Below, piece after piece: positions 8,964 through 17,976 of a stretch of DNA of 64,000 bases (position 1 is the first letter of the stretch; every line of letters begins with the position of its first letter). The stretch is from Methanosarcina barkeri 3. GTDB taxonomy: Archaea; Halobacteriota; Methanosarcinia; Methanosarcinales; Methanosarcinaceae. The position numbers were made by a program, and so were the translations under genes. Location: assembly GCF_000970305.1 (NCBI RefSeq), contig NZ_CP009517.1, forward strand, positions 1,674,001 to 1,738,000, in the 5' to 3' direction. The notes beneath the pieces were generated by a model. It saw only the letters and a list, made by a program, of their open reading frames with translations. It was not told the DNA's origin and ran no database searches.

Positions 8964-10649
8964 TCAGGATACTGCGATATACTCAGACATAGTTTTAATA
9001 TTACTGCCTTTAGCATTCTTTACTGTTAAGCTAACGGTATATTTTCCTGTTTTTGTATACTTATGCACCGGGTTCTGGATAAATGACCTCGATCCGTCTC
9101 CAAAACTCCACTGCCATGAAGCTGGTGATCCTGTGCTTTTGTCAGTAAAGGCAACATTTAACGGTGTTTTTCCTGAAGTTGGGGATGCAGAAAATGCAGC
9201 AACAGGTTTATCTATCACTGTTATATAGTTTGTTTTTGTTACCGTACTACTGCCCTTGTCATTCTTTACTGTTAAGCTAACGGTATATGTTCCTGCTTTT
9301 GAATACTTATGCGTTGGACTCTGGATGAACGATTTTGATCCGTCTCCAAAGTCCCAAATCCAGCCAGAAGGTGTTCCTGTGCTTTTGTCAGTAAAGGCAA
9401 CATTAAGTGGTGCTTTTCCTGAAGTCGGGGACGCAGAGAATGCAGCAACAGGTTTGTCCCTTACCTGTATATAACCTGTTTTTGTTACCGTACTGCTGCC
9501 CCCATCGTTCTTTACTGTTAAGCTAACGGTATATTTTCCTGTTTTTGAATACTTATGCACCGGGTTCTGGACAAATGACTGCGATCCGTCTCCAAAACTC
9601 CATTGCCATGAAGCTGGTGATCCTGCGCTCTTGTCAGTAAACTGCACCTTGAGAGCGGGTTTTCCTGATACTAAATTACTGGTGAAATTTGCAACCGGTT
9701 TATCTGTCACCTGTACATATGCTGTTTTTGTTGCAGTGTTACTGCCTTTAGCATTCTTCACAGTTAAGCTAACAGTATATACTCCTGCCCTGGAATACTT
9801 ATGAATTGGATTCTGGAGGAATGACTTTGATCCGTCTCCAAAGTCCCATACCCATGAAGCTGGTGACCCTGTGCTCTTGTCAGTAAAGGCAGCATTTAAT
9901 GGTGCTTTTCCTGAAGTTGGGGACGCCGAAAAAGCAGCAACTGGAACTTTCAAATCGTTTACGACAATGTAGTTCTTTATTGTTTTAGTGTTACTGCCCT
10001 TAGCATTCTTTATTGTTAAACTGACAGTATAGTTTCCTGCTTTACTGTAAGTGTGTGAAGGATATTGAACTGTTGAATATGTGCCATCTCCGAAGCTCCA
10101 TTTCCATGAGGTTGAAACTCCTGTACTCTTATCAGTATATGGAAACGGTGAACTTTTATCAGTAAACTGTACCTTTAGTGATGCTTCTCCTGAGGTTGGA
10201 GCTGCCGAAAAAGCAGTAACTGGAGCTTTAAAAGGCACAGTAGCATTTCCATCAGTAATAATAATAGTCATATGAACCCATAACTTCTGACCACAACAAC
10301 TATTCCTGGTAGTCATACAACTAATGTAATAACCATTCTTTGGAAACGTATGTACCGGATTTTTTAGTGATGGAGTAATATTTGTTCCTTCGAGAGAGGT
10401 TCCGTCTCCAAAGTCCCATCTGATATATGTCTCATTACCTGTTGATATATCCTTAAGTTGTACTATTCGCGGATCGTTCGAAACCGCTGTCGCTGTATAA
10501 TCAATATAACTATTCCCGCAGGAGCAGGTTATACGAGCTGTCGCTGGAGGAGTTCCTGCACCAAGAGGGGTAGGGAATATAGTAACTGTTGCAGAAGCAG
10601 TAGACGTGAGAAAGAAGATAAGTATTAAAAAGATTGGTAAGAACTTCAT
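8964..10649 (-). CDS. Secreted multi-PKD-domain surface protein
   Basis: A 561-residue exported protein with an N-terminal signal peptide (MKFLPIFLILIFFLTSTASA). After one degenerate N-terminal PKD-like domain (WDFGDGTSL near residue 80, with extra cysteines) it has five tandem PKD domains of about 80 residues, each starting with a variant of PVAAFSASPTSG and containing W-x-FGDG. PKD repeats are common in Methanosarcina cell-surface proteins and probably mediate adhesion or sheath structure. There is no C-terminal membrane helix, so the protein may be released or bound non-covalently. The repeats are nearly identical at DNA level, which makes this gene a site for recombination. It is convergent with nothing and stands alone. 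Confidence 0.9.
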   Translation of the reverse strand: MKFLPIFLILIFFLTSTASATVTIFPTPLGAGTPPATARITCSCGNSYIDYTATAVSNDPRIVQLKDISTGNETYIRWDFGDGTSLEGTNITPSLKNPVHTFPKNGYYISCMTTRNSCCGQKLWVHMTIIITDGNATVPFKAPVTAFSAAPTSGEASLKVQFTDKSSPFPYTDKSTGVSTSWKWSFGDGTYSTVQYPSHTYSKAGNYTVSLTIKNAKGSNTKTIKNYIVVNDLKVPVAAFSASPTSGKAPLNAAFTDKSTGSPASWVWDFGDGSKSFLQNPIHKYSRAGVYTVSLTVKNAKGSNTATKTAYVQVTDKPVANFTSNLVSGKPALKVQFTDKSAGSPASWQWSFGDGSQSFVQNPVHKYSKTGKYTVSLTVKNDGGSSTVTKTGYIQVRDKPVAAFSASPTSGKAPLNVAFTDKSTGTPSGWIWDFGDGSKSFIQSPTHKYSKAGTYTVSLTVKNDKGSSTVTKTNYITVIDKPVAAFSASPTSGKTPLNVAFTDKSTGSPASWQWSFGDGSRSFIQNPVHKYTKTGKYTVSLTVKNAKGSNIKTMSEYIAVS

Positions 10650-10832
10650 ATTCTTAATTATATAAAGAGATATATTAAATTTTAGATATAGTGATGAAAG
10701 TGTAGTAAAGGTCTGGAGTTTCTAATTATATACGACTATTGAGCTTCAATTCTTTAAGTTGATAACATATTAAATTAGTTTGATCATATATTATGAAAAA
10801 TGACTAAGTTTTGATTAATCTTGGATTTTTAC

Positions 10833-10994
10833 TTCATTGAACCAGTCTGTAATATTTACTTCATTGAACCTAGCTGCAATATTTACTTCATTGAACCTAG
10901 CTGCAATATTTACTTCATTGAACCTGTCTGTAATATTTACTTCACTGAACCTAGCTGCAATATTTACTTCATTGAACCTAACTGCAATAATTTC
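10833..10994 (+). repeat. 27-bp tandem repeat array (6 copies)
   Basis: Six head-to-tail 27-base units of the form TTCATTGAACCTAGCTGCAA + TATTTAC, with a few substitutions; the last unit is degenerate. The array sits in the gap between the PKD protein and the ABC exporter. It is open in two plus-strand frames, but the predicted peptides are only repeats. The rest of the gap (10650-10832 and 10995-11196) holds no recognisable gene; a 19-base direct repeat (TAACTATTCCGGTTTAAAA) lies near 11145-11185. Confidence 0.9.
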
Positions 10995-11196
10995 TCTGTC
11001 TTTTACTTTTATTTCACGGGAAATTTTTCTGTGGTTTCAGGCAATTAGTGATTTTTCCCTGACACTCAGGATGGAAAATCTCCTCGCAACTTATCTTTTT
11101 TGAAGGAAATATTCCAGGTATCCTGGCTGTTATCTTTCAAAAACCATAACTATTCCGGTTTAAAATAACTATTCCGGTTTAAAAAAGAAAATGCGT

Positions 11197-11961
11197 CTAT
11201 AATATCTCTGCCCTCCGGAAGAAATAACTGCTGGAGCAGATCATCAAAATTGACAGTGTTAAAAGAATAGATATATTCATAACAATTGAGAATTCACAAT
11301 GACCAATCAATATTCCCCGCAAAGCGTCAACACCATATGTCAGAGGGTCAAAATAAGATAAAATCCTTATAGGAGCCGGCAAATTTGAAACCGGAAACAA
11401 AGCTCCAGATAAAAGGAACAGAGGAAATGCAATAAAATTAATAACCGTACTGAACCCATGAAAGTCTTTCAATAAGGATGACAAAATTAATCCTATATTT
11501 ATAAAGATCATAGATATGAGAACCATTATCACGATAGAGAACAGAACCGCATGAATCAAAGGTAGCCTGAAACCAAGTAACACGGACATCAACATAATAA
11601 TAAGTGCCTGAATAATTGATGTGGTTGCACTTCCGGAGATCATTCCAAGAACAATAGAGATTCTACTTGCTGGAGTCACCATAACCTCTTTTAAAAATCC
11701 AAACTGCTTATCCATTATAACACTCATACCTGCATAAGCAGCCGTAAAAAGAAGAGTCATTCCGATAATACCAGGCACTAGATACTGAAAATATCCTATT
11801 GATGCGGGTAGACCCGGAAATTCCACTTTTCTAAAGCCCATACCCTGAAAGATCAGCATAAAAGCCGGCATGCCAATAGCACCCGCTATTCTGGACCTGA
11901 CCCTGAAATACTTTATCATCTCACGCCGCCAGAGAACATATATAACTCTTGCCTGAATCAT
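11197..11961 (-). CDS. ABC-2 type exporter permease (DrrB-like)
   Basis: A 254-residue membrane protein with about six hydrophobic helices and the ABC-2 permease signature region (GALFPVSNLPAPIRILSYFDPLTYGVDALR). It would form the channel of a drug or lipid exporter with the ATPase encoded immediately upstream; the two genes overlap by four bases. The family includes daunorubicin-resistance permease DrrB; the substrate here is unknown. Confidence 0.88.
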   Translation of the reverse strand: MIQARVIYVLWRREMIKYFRVRSRIAGAIGMPAFMLIFQGMGFRKVEFPGLPASIGYFQYLVPGIIGMTLLFTAAYAGMSVIMDKQFGFLKEVMVTPASRISIVLGMISGSATTSIIQALIIMLMSVLLGFRLPLIHAVLFSIVIMVLISMIFINIGLILSSLLKDFHGFSTVINFIAFPLFLLSGALFPVSNLPAPIRILSYFDPLTYGVDALRGILIGHCEFSIVMNISILLTLSILMICSSSYFFRRAEIL

Positions 11962-12950
11962 CGGAGCATCCTCCTTCTCATCCTTTCCTGTCTTACTGAC
12001 TTCCTGCTGCCTTCCTGTTCCCGTATTATTGAGCCTGTCAGGCGAATAAAAACATCTTCAAGGCTTGGTTTACTGAAATTTATCGAACTGATCCCGACAC
12101 CCAGGTTGGAGGCAGTCTGAAAAATGTCAGGGATATTTTTTTCATAATCCGATAGAATGAGATCAAGCGTTTTTCCATCAGAAATAACTTCCCTTACCCA
12201 TTCTTTCTCCCCAAGTGCAGTCGCGATGAGATCGACCCTTCCTTCAATAGTCAGGCTGACACAGTCCCCAAGTAAACGGCTCTTCAGACCTGACGGAGTA
12301 TCGAGTGCAATTATCTTTCCATGATCAATTATCGCAATTCTATCACATAGGAAGTCAGCTTCTTCCATATAATGGGTAGTCAGAATGACACATGTACCGT
12401 AATTTCTATTCAGGTTTCTTATGTACTCCCATATTGATCTCCGAGTCTGTGCGTCAAGCCCGAGAGTAGGTTCATCCAGAAACAAAACCTTTGGATAATG
12501 AATAAGCCCCCTTGCGATTTCAAGCCGCCTCTTCATTCCGCCCGAATAATTTTCAACAAGAATTTCAGCTTTGTCAGTCAGCCCCACAACATCAAACACT
12601 TCCTGAATTCTTTTTTTCCGCTCCTCTGAACGGATGTTGTACATCATGGCATGGAATTCAAGATTTTCTCTCCCGGTAAGCCCTATATCAAGTGAAGGGT
12701 CCTGAAATATTATTCCTATATTAGTCCTGATCGAATCAGGATCTCTTCCAAGCTCATATCCTGCAATTTCAGCTTCTCCTGACGTAGGAAGAAGAAGAGT
12801 AGTCAGCATATTGATTATAGTCGTCTTTCCCGCACCATTAGGGCCTAAAAGCCCGAAAAGTTCTCCGGGCTCAACCGAAAATGAGACGCTGTCAACGGCA
12901 GTAAATTCTCCAAATTTTTTTGTCAACTCTTTAACTATTATTGCACTCAT
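11958..12950 (-). CDS. ABC exporter ATP-binding protein (DrrA-like)
   Basis: A single ABC nucleotide-binding domain with Walker A GPNGAGKTT, signature YSGGMKRRLE, Walker B KVLFLDEPTLGLD and the H-loop histidine in LTTHYMEEAD, followed by the roughly 100-residue C-terminal extension typical of DrrA-type ATPases. The ATG at 12950 is chosen since GAAGGT lies nine bases upstream; a TTG start at 12968 would add six residues and cover that site. It is the first gene of a two-gene exporter operon, followed by the permease with a four-base overlap. Confidence 0.9.
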   Translation of the reverse strand: MSAIIVKELTKKFGEFTAVDSVSFSVEPGELFGLLGPNGAGKTTIINMLTTLLLPTSGEAEIAGYELGRDPDSIRTNIGIIFQDPSLDIGLTGRENLEFHAMMYNIRSEERKKRIQEVFDVVGLTDKAEILVENYSGGMKRRLEIARGLIHYPKVLFLDEPTLGLDAQTRRSIWEYIRNLNRNYGTCVILTTHYMEEADFLCDRIAIIDHGKIIALDTPSGLKSRLLGDCVSLTIEGRVDLIATALGEKEWVREVISDGKTLDLILSDYEKNIPDIFQTASNLGVGISSINFSKPSLEDVFIRLTGSIIREQEGSRKSVRQERMRRRMLR

Positions 12951-12954
12951 GCTA

Positions 12955-13215
12955 AACAAGACCTTCAAACCTGAGTAAAACCTTCATACCTGAGAAAACC
13001 TTCAAACCAGGATTTTTAAGCAATTTCCAGAAATTTATATCAGAAATTATATCAGAAGTCATATTAGAAGTTCATATATCAGAAATTTGCATATCAGAAA
13101 TTTGCATATCAGAAATTTGCATACTAGAAATTAACATACTAGAAATTAGCATACTAGAAATTAACATACTAGAAATTAGCATACTAGAAATTAGCATACT
13201 AGAAATTACATATCA
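12955..13215 (+). repeat. Tandem repeat arrays upstream of the exporter operon
   Basis: Two arrays abut. At 12960-13012 there are about three copies of an ACCTTCAWACCTGAGWAA unit. From about 13080 to 13210 there are some eight or nine 15-base units, first ATCAGAAATTTGCAT and then ACTAGAAATTARCAT. They fill almost the whole gap between the exporter ATPase and the importer operon. No gene is present. Confidence 0.85.
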
Positions 13216-13267
13216 CTAACAAAAATAAACAGTGCTGGTTTAAGAATTTTAAAAAAGATCGTGATGC

Positions 13268-14986
13268 TTAATGAGTATGACAGCACAATCCTATTCTCGA
13301 ACCCACAAGCCTTTTTGTATACTCATCAGAAGGTGAAAGCATCACATCATGAGAATTTCCTATCTCTATAATCCTTCCGGAATTCATAACCGCTATCCTG
13401 TCAGCAATCTTCAGTGTAAGGGAGAGATCGTGTGAAATATATATCATTGCAAATCCTCTCCTGTTCTGAAGGCCCTTTAAAAGACGCAATATATTTGCAG
13501 ATGTTGAAACATCCAGAGCCGAAGTTATCTCATCGGCAATAAGGAGTTTTGGCTCCATAACCATTGCCCTTGCAAGTGCAACCCTCTGCCTTTGACCGCC
13601 GCTGAGTTCACCGCAATACTTGCGAAGAAAATTATCATTACTGGGAAGACGAACAAGTTCAAGGACACTTTTAACCATTTGCAGTCTATCTCCGTTTGAC
13701 CCGATCTTATTGATATAAAGAGGCTCTTTGATTGCATCAAGCACAGTAAACCTGTTGCTGGTTGAACTGAACGGGTCCTGGAATACTATCTGAATGCCAT
13801 TGAATCTGCTTCCATAGTTTCCACCGAAAACATTCCCACCCATAAACAATACATCTCCGCGTTCAGGCCTTATTACATCTGCAAGGATATGCGCAAGGGT
13901 TGACTTACCCGAACCGGTCTGTCCGACAATTGCAAGAACCTCTCCTTCCATCACTTCCAGGCTAACATTATTAACTGCCTGAAGATATTCTCCATCTGGC
14001 AGACGATAGCTGAAATTCAGATTTTTAGCCGCAAGAAGACTTGCTATGCCACCTCTATGGCATGCAATTTCTCGCCCCTCTCCTGCAGGTACCAGAACCG
14101 GGGAAGTTTTATTGCATATATCGATTCTCTGTGTACATCTCGGGCTAAAAGGACAGCCCTTAAATTCATCTCCTGCAGGTACATCACCTGGAATTCCCCA
14201 CAAATCTTTATAAACGAAAATATCCGGAGTCGAATGGACAAGACCCCTTGTATAAGGATGAAGGGGAAGTACGAGAATATCCCTTATAGGTCCTGTTTCA
14301 ATAACCTTTCCTGAATACATAACAGCAATTCTGGAAGCAACAGAAGACACGAAAGTGATATCATGAGAGATCACTAACATCGTATACCCATTCTTCTGAA
14401 GATCGATAAGAAGGTCCCTGATTTCCTTACGGGTAAATGCATCAAGTGAAGAAGTAACTTCATCGAGAACCAGTAGTTTAGGGCCACATGACAGAGCCAT
14501 TGCCAGAAGAACCCTCTGCCTCATACCTCCGGAAAGCTGATGCGGATATGAATCCATCCATTTAGGGTCAAGGCCGACAGTCCTGAATAGATCAGCACAT
14601 TTACTCCATGCTTTTTCGGGGATGATATCAAGGTGCTTTATCATTGGTTCCGTTACCTGAACGCCTACTTTCAGAACAGGATTCATAACCTCCAGGCCAT
14701 TCTGAAAAACTATTGCAATATCCTTCCATCTGAATCTGTCCATTTCAGGTTCAGGCAAAGAAGAGATTACCTCATTCCTGTAAAGAATCTCACCGGAAAC
14801 ATCTGTATTTTCCGGCAAAAGCCCCATGATCCCGAGTGCAACGGTGGTCTTGCCACTTCCTGATTCTCCAACAATACCCAGAATTTCTCCTTCTTCAATC
14901 TCAAAAGAAATGCCGTCAACAGCTTTAACAGTATCAACGTCGGTTAAATAGTGGCATTTAAAATCATTTATTTTAAGCAGACTCAT
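13268..14986 (-). CDS. Fused double ABC ATPase of a peptide/nickel-type importer (DppD-DppF-like)
   Basis: A 572-residue protein with two complete ABC domains. Domain 1 has GESGSGKTT, LSGGMRQRV and LLVLDEVTSSLD, followed by the oligopeptide-transporter C-terminal motif (HPYTRGL ... CPFSPRC). Domain 2 has GQTGSGKST, LSGGQRQRVALARAM and LLIADEITSALD. In most peptide and nickel importers these are two proteins (DppD and DppF); here they are joined. The protein ends in GLCCHTH, an unusual Cys/His tail that might touch a metal. It is the last gene of the five-gene operon, two bases after the second permease. It powers import; the substrate is not established. Confidence 0.9.
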   Translation of the reverse strand: MSLLKINDFKCHYLTDVDTVKAVDGISFEIEEGEILGIVGESGSGKTTVALGIMGLLPENTDVSGEILYRNEVISSLPEPEMDRFRWKDIAIVFQNGLEVMNPVLKVGVQVTEPMIKHLDIIPEKAWSKCADLFRTVGLDPKWMDSYPHQLSGGMRQRVLLAMALSCGPKLLVLDEVTSSLDAFTRKEIRDLLIDLQKNGYTMLVISHDITFVSSVASRIAVMYSGKVIETGPIRDILVLPLHPYTRGLVHSTPDIFVYKDLWGIPGDVPAGDEFKGCPFSPRCTQRIDICNKTSPVLVPAGEGREIACHRGGIASLLAAKNLNFSYRLPDGEYLQAVNNVSLEVMEGEVLAIVGQTGSGKSTLAHILADVIRPERGDVLFMGGNVFGGNYGSRFNGIQIVFQDPFSSTSNRFTVLDAIKEPLYINKIGSNGDRLQMVKSVLELVRLPSNDNFLRKYCGELSGGQRQRVALARAMVMEPKLLIADEITSALDVSTSANILRLLKGLQNRRGFAMIYISHDLSLTLKIADRIAVMNSGRIIEIGNSHDVMLSPSDEYTKRLVGSRIGLCCHTH

Positions 14987-14988
14987 GA

Positions 14989-16107
14989 TCAGAAACCTTT
15001 CTTTATTTTTAATTTTGGATCAAGTATTCTCTCCATATCCCTGCTTATGAACGCAAGACAGAGAAGGAGAAATATGAGCATAAATAACGGAGGCAGTAAC
15101 CACCATTGCCAGTAAGGTGTAAAATATATTGAACGGAAACCGGTTGCGTGATTGAGCATCATTCCCCAGCTCTTGGAAGTAGGGTCTCCGAGGCCCAGGA
15201 AAGCAAGTCCTGCTTCGGCTATGATTGCATGTGAGGATATACCGATGACAAGCACGAAAAGAACAGGCAGAATTTCAGGAAGTATATGTCTCCAGAGCAG
15301 GTAAAACGGCTTTGCACCGTAATTCCTGGCGGCAATAATATAGCTGTTTTTCTTTAACGACAGCGTCTGGGAACGTGCAATGCGTGCGGGCTTGGCCCAG
15401 CTGAAAAGGACAAGGATAAGAATTACGTTAAGAATGCTTGGCCCTAGAAAAGCAGATATTACAATCAGAAGAGGAAAGCTTGGGAGAGCCATTGTCACAT
15501 CAATTACTCTCATAAGGCCCTGATCAGTATACCCTCCAATATATCCGGCAAGTACTCCAATGGCCCCTCCTCCAAAGCCTGATATAAAAGCTACTGCAAG
15601 ACCTATTGTAAGGCTCATTCTTGCACCGTAACATATCTGTGACCAGATATCCATACCAAGTTCATCGGTTCCAAGTATGTGTCCGAAACCAGGAGGTTCA
15701 AGTGAATCGCCTGTAATCCTCTGAGGAGGATAAGTTGTTATCACAGGAGCAAAAACCGCCATTAAAATTATGCAGAGAATTCCAAAGATACCAATTTTAC
15801 CTTCAGTACTGAACCTAGAAAATGACTTAACCACACTGCTTACAATTCTGCTAATGCTACCAATTATGTCAACTCTGTCAATTTTGTTAATGCTGCTAAT
15901 TATATTAACTCTATCAATCCTGCTAACTCTATCAATTCTGTTAACTCTATCAATTCTGTTAACTCTACCAATTCTGTTAACTCTATCAATTCTGTTAACT
16001 CTGCCAATCCTGTTAACTCTTTTAATTATATTAGTTTTATTAATATTTAAAGCCTGAATAAAAGAAAGTATTTCGGTGTTTCCAGAAGCATCAGTATCCT
16101 TTATCAT
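14989..16107 (-). CDS. Importer permease (DppC/NikC-like) with repeat-derived N-terminal extension
   Basis: A 372-residue inner-membrane permease. The transport core (about residues 105-370) has the DppC-type layout: a first helix, the conserved HILGTDELGMDIWSQICYGAR segment and the EAA loop region (NYGAKPFYLLWRHILPE). The first roughly 100 residues are unusual: residues 30-88 are built from R-V-N-R-I-D/G hexapeptide repeats encoded by an 18-base tandem repeat, ahead of the first membrane helix. Ordinary DppC proteins lack this. It overlaps the upstream permease by four bases and would pair with it as a heterodimer. Confidence 0.9.
   Translation of the reverse strand: MIKDTDASGNTEILSFIQALNINKTNIIKRVNRIGRVNRIDRVNRIGRVNRIDRVNRIDRVSRIDRVNIISSINKIDRVDIIGSISRIVSSVVKSFSRFSTEGKIGIFGILCIILMAVFAPVITTYPPQRITGDSLEPPGFGHILGTDELGMDIWSQICYGARMSLTIGLAVAFISGFGGGAIGVLAGYIGGYTDQGLMRVIDVTMALPSFPLLIVISAFLGPSILNVILILVLFSWAKPARIARSQTLSLKKNSYIIAARNYGAKPFYLLWRHILPEILPVLFVLVIGISSHAIIAEAGLAFLGLGDPTSKSWGMMLNHATGFRSIYFTPYWQWWLLPPLFMLIFLLLCLAFISRDMERILDPKLKIKKGF
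15840..16025 (-). repeat. 18-bp tandem repeat inside the permease gene
   Basis: About nine to ten copies of an 18-base unit (on the plus strand CTATCAATTCTGTTAACT with variants) lie in frame within the 5' part of the permease gene. They encode RVNRID/RVNRIG repeats. The outer copies are more diverged, as expected for an ageing microsatellite-like expansion. Confidence 0.92.
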
Positions 16108-17087
16108 ATCACAACCCTCGGATCAAGTTTCCCGTATATTTTGTCAACCAAAAGGTTGCAGATAAGTATGGAGACTGCAATTATCAGGAGAATACCCTGA
16201 ATAAGCGGATAATCCCGGCCGACTACAGCACTTCTGAGTGTCATCCCTATGCCTGGATAAGAAAAGACATTTTCAACCAGTACAACACCCCCCATCATTA
16301 TGCCAATCATAAAACCTGTTCTTGTGACTACCGGAAGCAGTGCATTTCGGAGTGCGTGACGGATCCAGACATTTTTTTCACCCAGACCTTTAGCTCGGGC
16401 AGTCCTGATATAATCCTTTGTGGTCACTGTAATCAATGTGTTTCTGGTGAGCAGGTACACGCCAGTCAGCTGTGAAAGTGATAGAGTCAGAACAGGAAGA
16501 AAGGCGTGGTACAATATATCCAGGACCTGATCTGTCGGACCATTATAATGTGCGAAGGGTGTAACAGCACCTGCAAGTGGAAAAAACCTGAGATATACAC
16601 TAAAAATCAGAAGAAGGATCAGGCCAAGCAGAAAAGAAGGAATTTCTGCAAAGGCAATCATGCCCGTCATCATAATTCTATCACTCCCCTTCTTCCGGTT
16701 CTTTGCCGAAAGTGTTCCGAGAACCACACCGGAAATTGTACTGATTACTGTAGCACTCACGACAATTAATATAGTCCAGGGAAGATGGAGCATTATTACG
16801 TCACTGACAGGCATTTTGTAATAAATACTCCTTCCGAGATTGCCAGTTATCAGGTTCTTCATATATGATAAAAACTGTTCATAAAGCGGCCTGTCAAGTC
16901 CGTAATAGTTTACGTAATAGAGATGCTGCTCCTCTGTCATTACAATAATCTCTTCCCCTACTTCATCTGCAGAAGTGGTTGAGAATGGGTCTCCAGGCAT
17001 CATCCTTGGTAGAAAAAAATTAATGACAAGAATTACAAGAAGCGTCGATAATGACCTGAAAATAAACGAATTCCTGTCATTTACCAT
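16104..17087 (-). CDS. Importer permease (DppB/NikB-like)
   Basis: A 327-residue permease with six predicted helices, the DppB-type N-terminal region (PGDPF, YGLDRPLYEQFLSYMKNLITGNLG) and the EAA loop (RTARAKGLGEKNVWIRHALRNALLP). It forms the membrane channel with the DppC-like partner encoded downstream with a four-base overlap. It lies 28 bases after the methyltransferase gene in the same operon. Confidence 0.92.
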   Translation of the reverse strand: MVNDRNSFIFRSLSTLLVILVINFFLPRMMPGDPFSTTSADEVGEEIIVMTEEQHLYYVNYYGLDRPLYEQFLSYMKNLITGNLGRSIYYKMPVSDVIMLHLPWTILIVVSATVISTISGVVLGTLSAKNRKKGSDRIMMTGMIAFAEIPSFLLGLILLLIFSVYLRFFPLAGAVTPFAHYNGPTDQVLDILYHAFLPVLTLSLSQLTGVYLLTRNTLITVTTKDYIRTARAKGLGEKNVWIRHALRNALLPVVTRTGFMIGIMMGGVVLVENVFSYPGIGMTLRSAVVGRDYPLIQGILLIIAVSILICNLLVDKIYGKLDPRVVI

Positions 17088-17115
17088 CCAATCATCTTAT
17101 CCCTTTACTATCCGA

Positions 17116-17976
17116 TTATTTGCCATTAACTTCCCAAACCATCATACCGGTATATACATCCGACTCAGAACGATAGATTCCATCCGGAGAGGCATTTTGA
17201 TAATAATCCATTATTTTTTGCTTAGTTTCTTCATCAAAATCCAGTCCTCGTCCAATGAACCCTATTGCCTGTTCTGCCGTTTCTTTCCAGTTTAGTTCTT
17301 CCTTCCATTCGGAATGGTTGACCCGAAGCGACGGCTTGTAGCCTGAGAGGTAAAGATACATGAATGGATAAATTATGCCGTTCATGTTATTCTCGGATTT
17401 TTCACCAAGTATCGAACTCCTTATATCACGATACGCCCTGTCCTCTTCTCGCCTAAGAAAGTTACTGTAGTAACAGAGATTTTTTGAGCACGCCATCATC
17501 TTGTCAAAACTTTCGATATCCTTTACCCCAGGGGTCATGGACGCAATTACCAGGTCATACTCGTTCCGGAACCCAAGGTCATCTATGTCTGCGGTCCACC
17601 AGGAGCATTCAATGATATCTACCGGAAGAGATTCTTTTTTTACAGAATCTTTCAGTCTGTCAAGCATCCCGGATGAGATATCAAGTGCTGTCACCTCTGC
17701 TCCGAGCTTTGAAAGAGGAAGAGTGAGGGTACCGGGTCCGCACCCGATATCCAGGACTCTGGAACCTTCAGGATTAAAGCCGGCCTCTTCAAGAAATTCG
17801 AGAATCTCATCGGTTCTCTTCTTTCTGTTATCTTTTTCAATATTATTGGCATAGTTCCCGGAACGCTTGTTCCAGAACTCTGCCATCCTGCCCTCATCCT
17901 GGATCAGACCATTACCTGTAGCTTTTTTCCAGCATTCGATCAGGTTGTCAATATCATCTTTTTGCTGCAACTCCAT
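17116..17976 (-). CDS. SAM-dependent methyltransferase embedded in the importer operon
   Basis: A 286-residue protein with a clear SAM-binding motif I ([19 protein letters not shown], near residue 73), motif II (VTALDIS) and a typical Rossmann methyltransferase layout; the N-terminal 50 residues contain a [12 protein letters not shown] segment seen in Methyltransf_11-like enzymes. It starts 23 bases inside the end of the binding-protein gene, so translation is probably coupled, and it is followed 28 bases later by the permease. This placement suggests it modifies or makes a ligand handled by the transporter, such as a metal chelator, but no substrate is shown by the sequence. Confidence 0.85.
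   Translation of the reverse strand: MELQQKDDIDNLIECWKKATGNGLIQDEGRMAEFWNKRSGNYANNIEKDNRKKRTDEILEFLEEAGFNPEGSRVLDIGCGPGTLTLPLSKLGAEVTALDISSGMLDRLKDSVKKESLPVDIIECSWWTADIDDLGFRNEYDLVIASMTPGVKDIESFDKMMACSKNLCYYSNFLRREEDRAYRDIRSSILGEKSENNMNGIIYPFMYLYLSGYKPSLRVNHSEWKEELNWKETAEQAIGFIGRGLDFDEETKQKIMDYYQNASPDGIYRSESDVYTGMMVWEVNGK

Noticed and set aside
10821-11103. Two overlapping plus-strand frames of FTSLNLAAI-type repeats
   Set aside because: They are direct readings of the 27-bp tandem array, with no start site or non-repeat domain.
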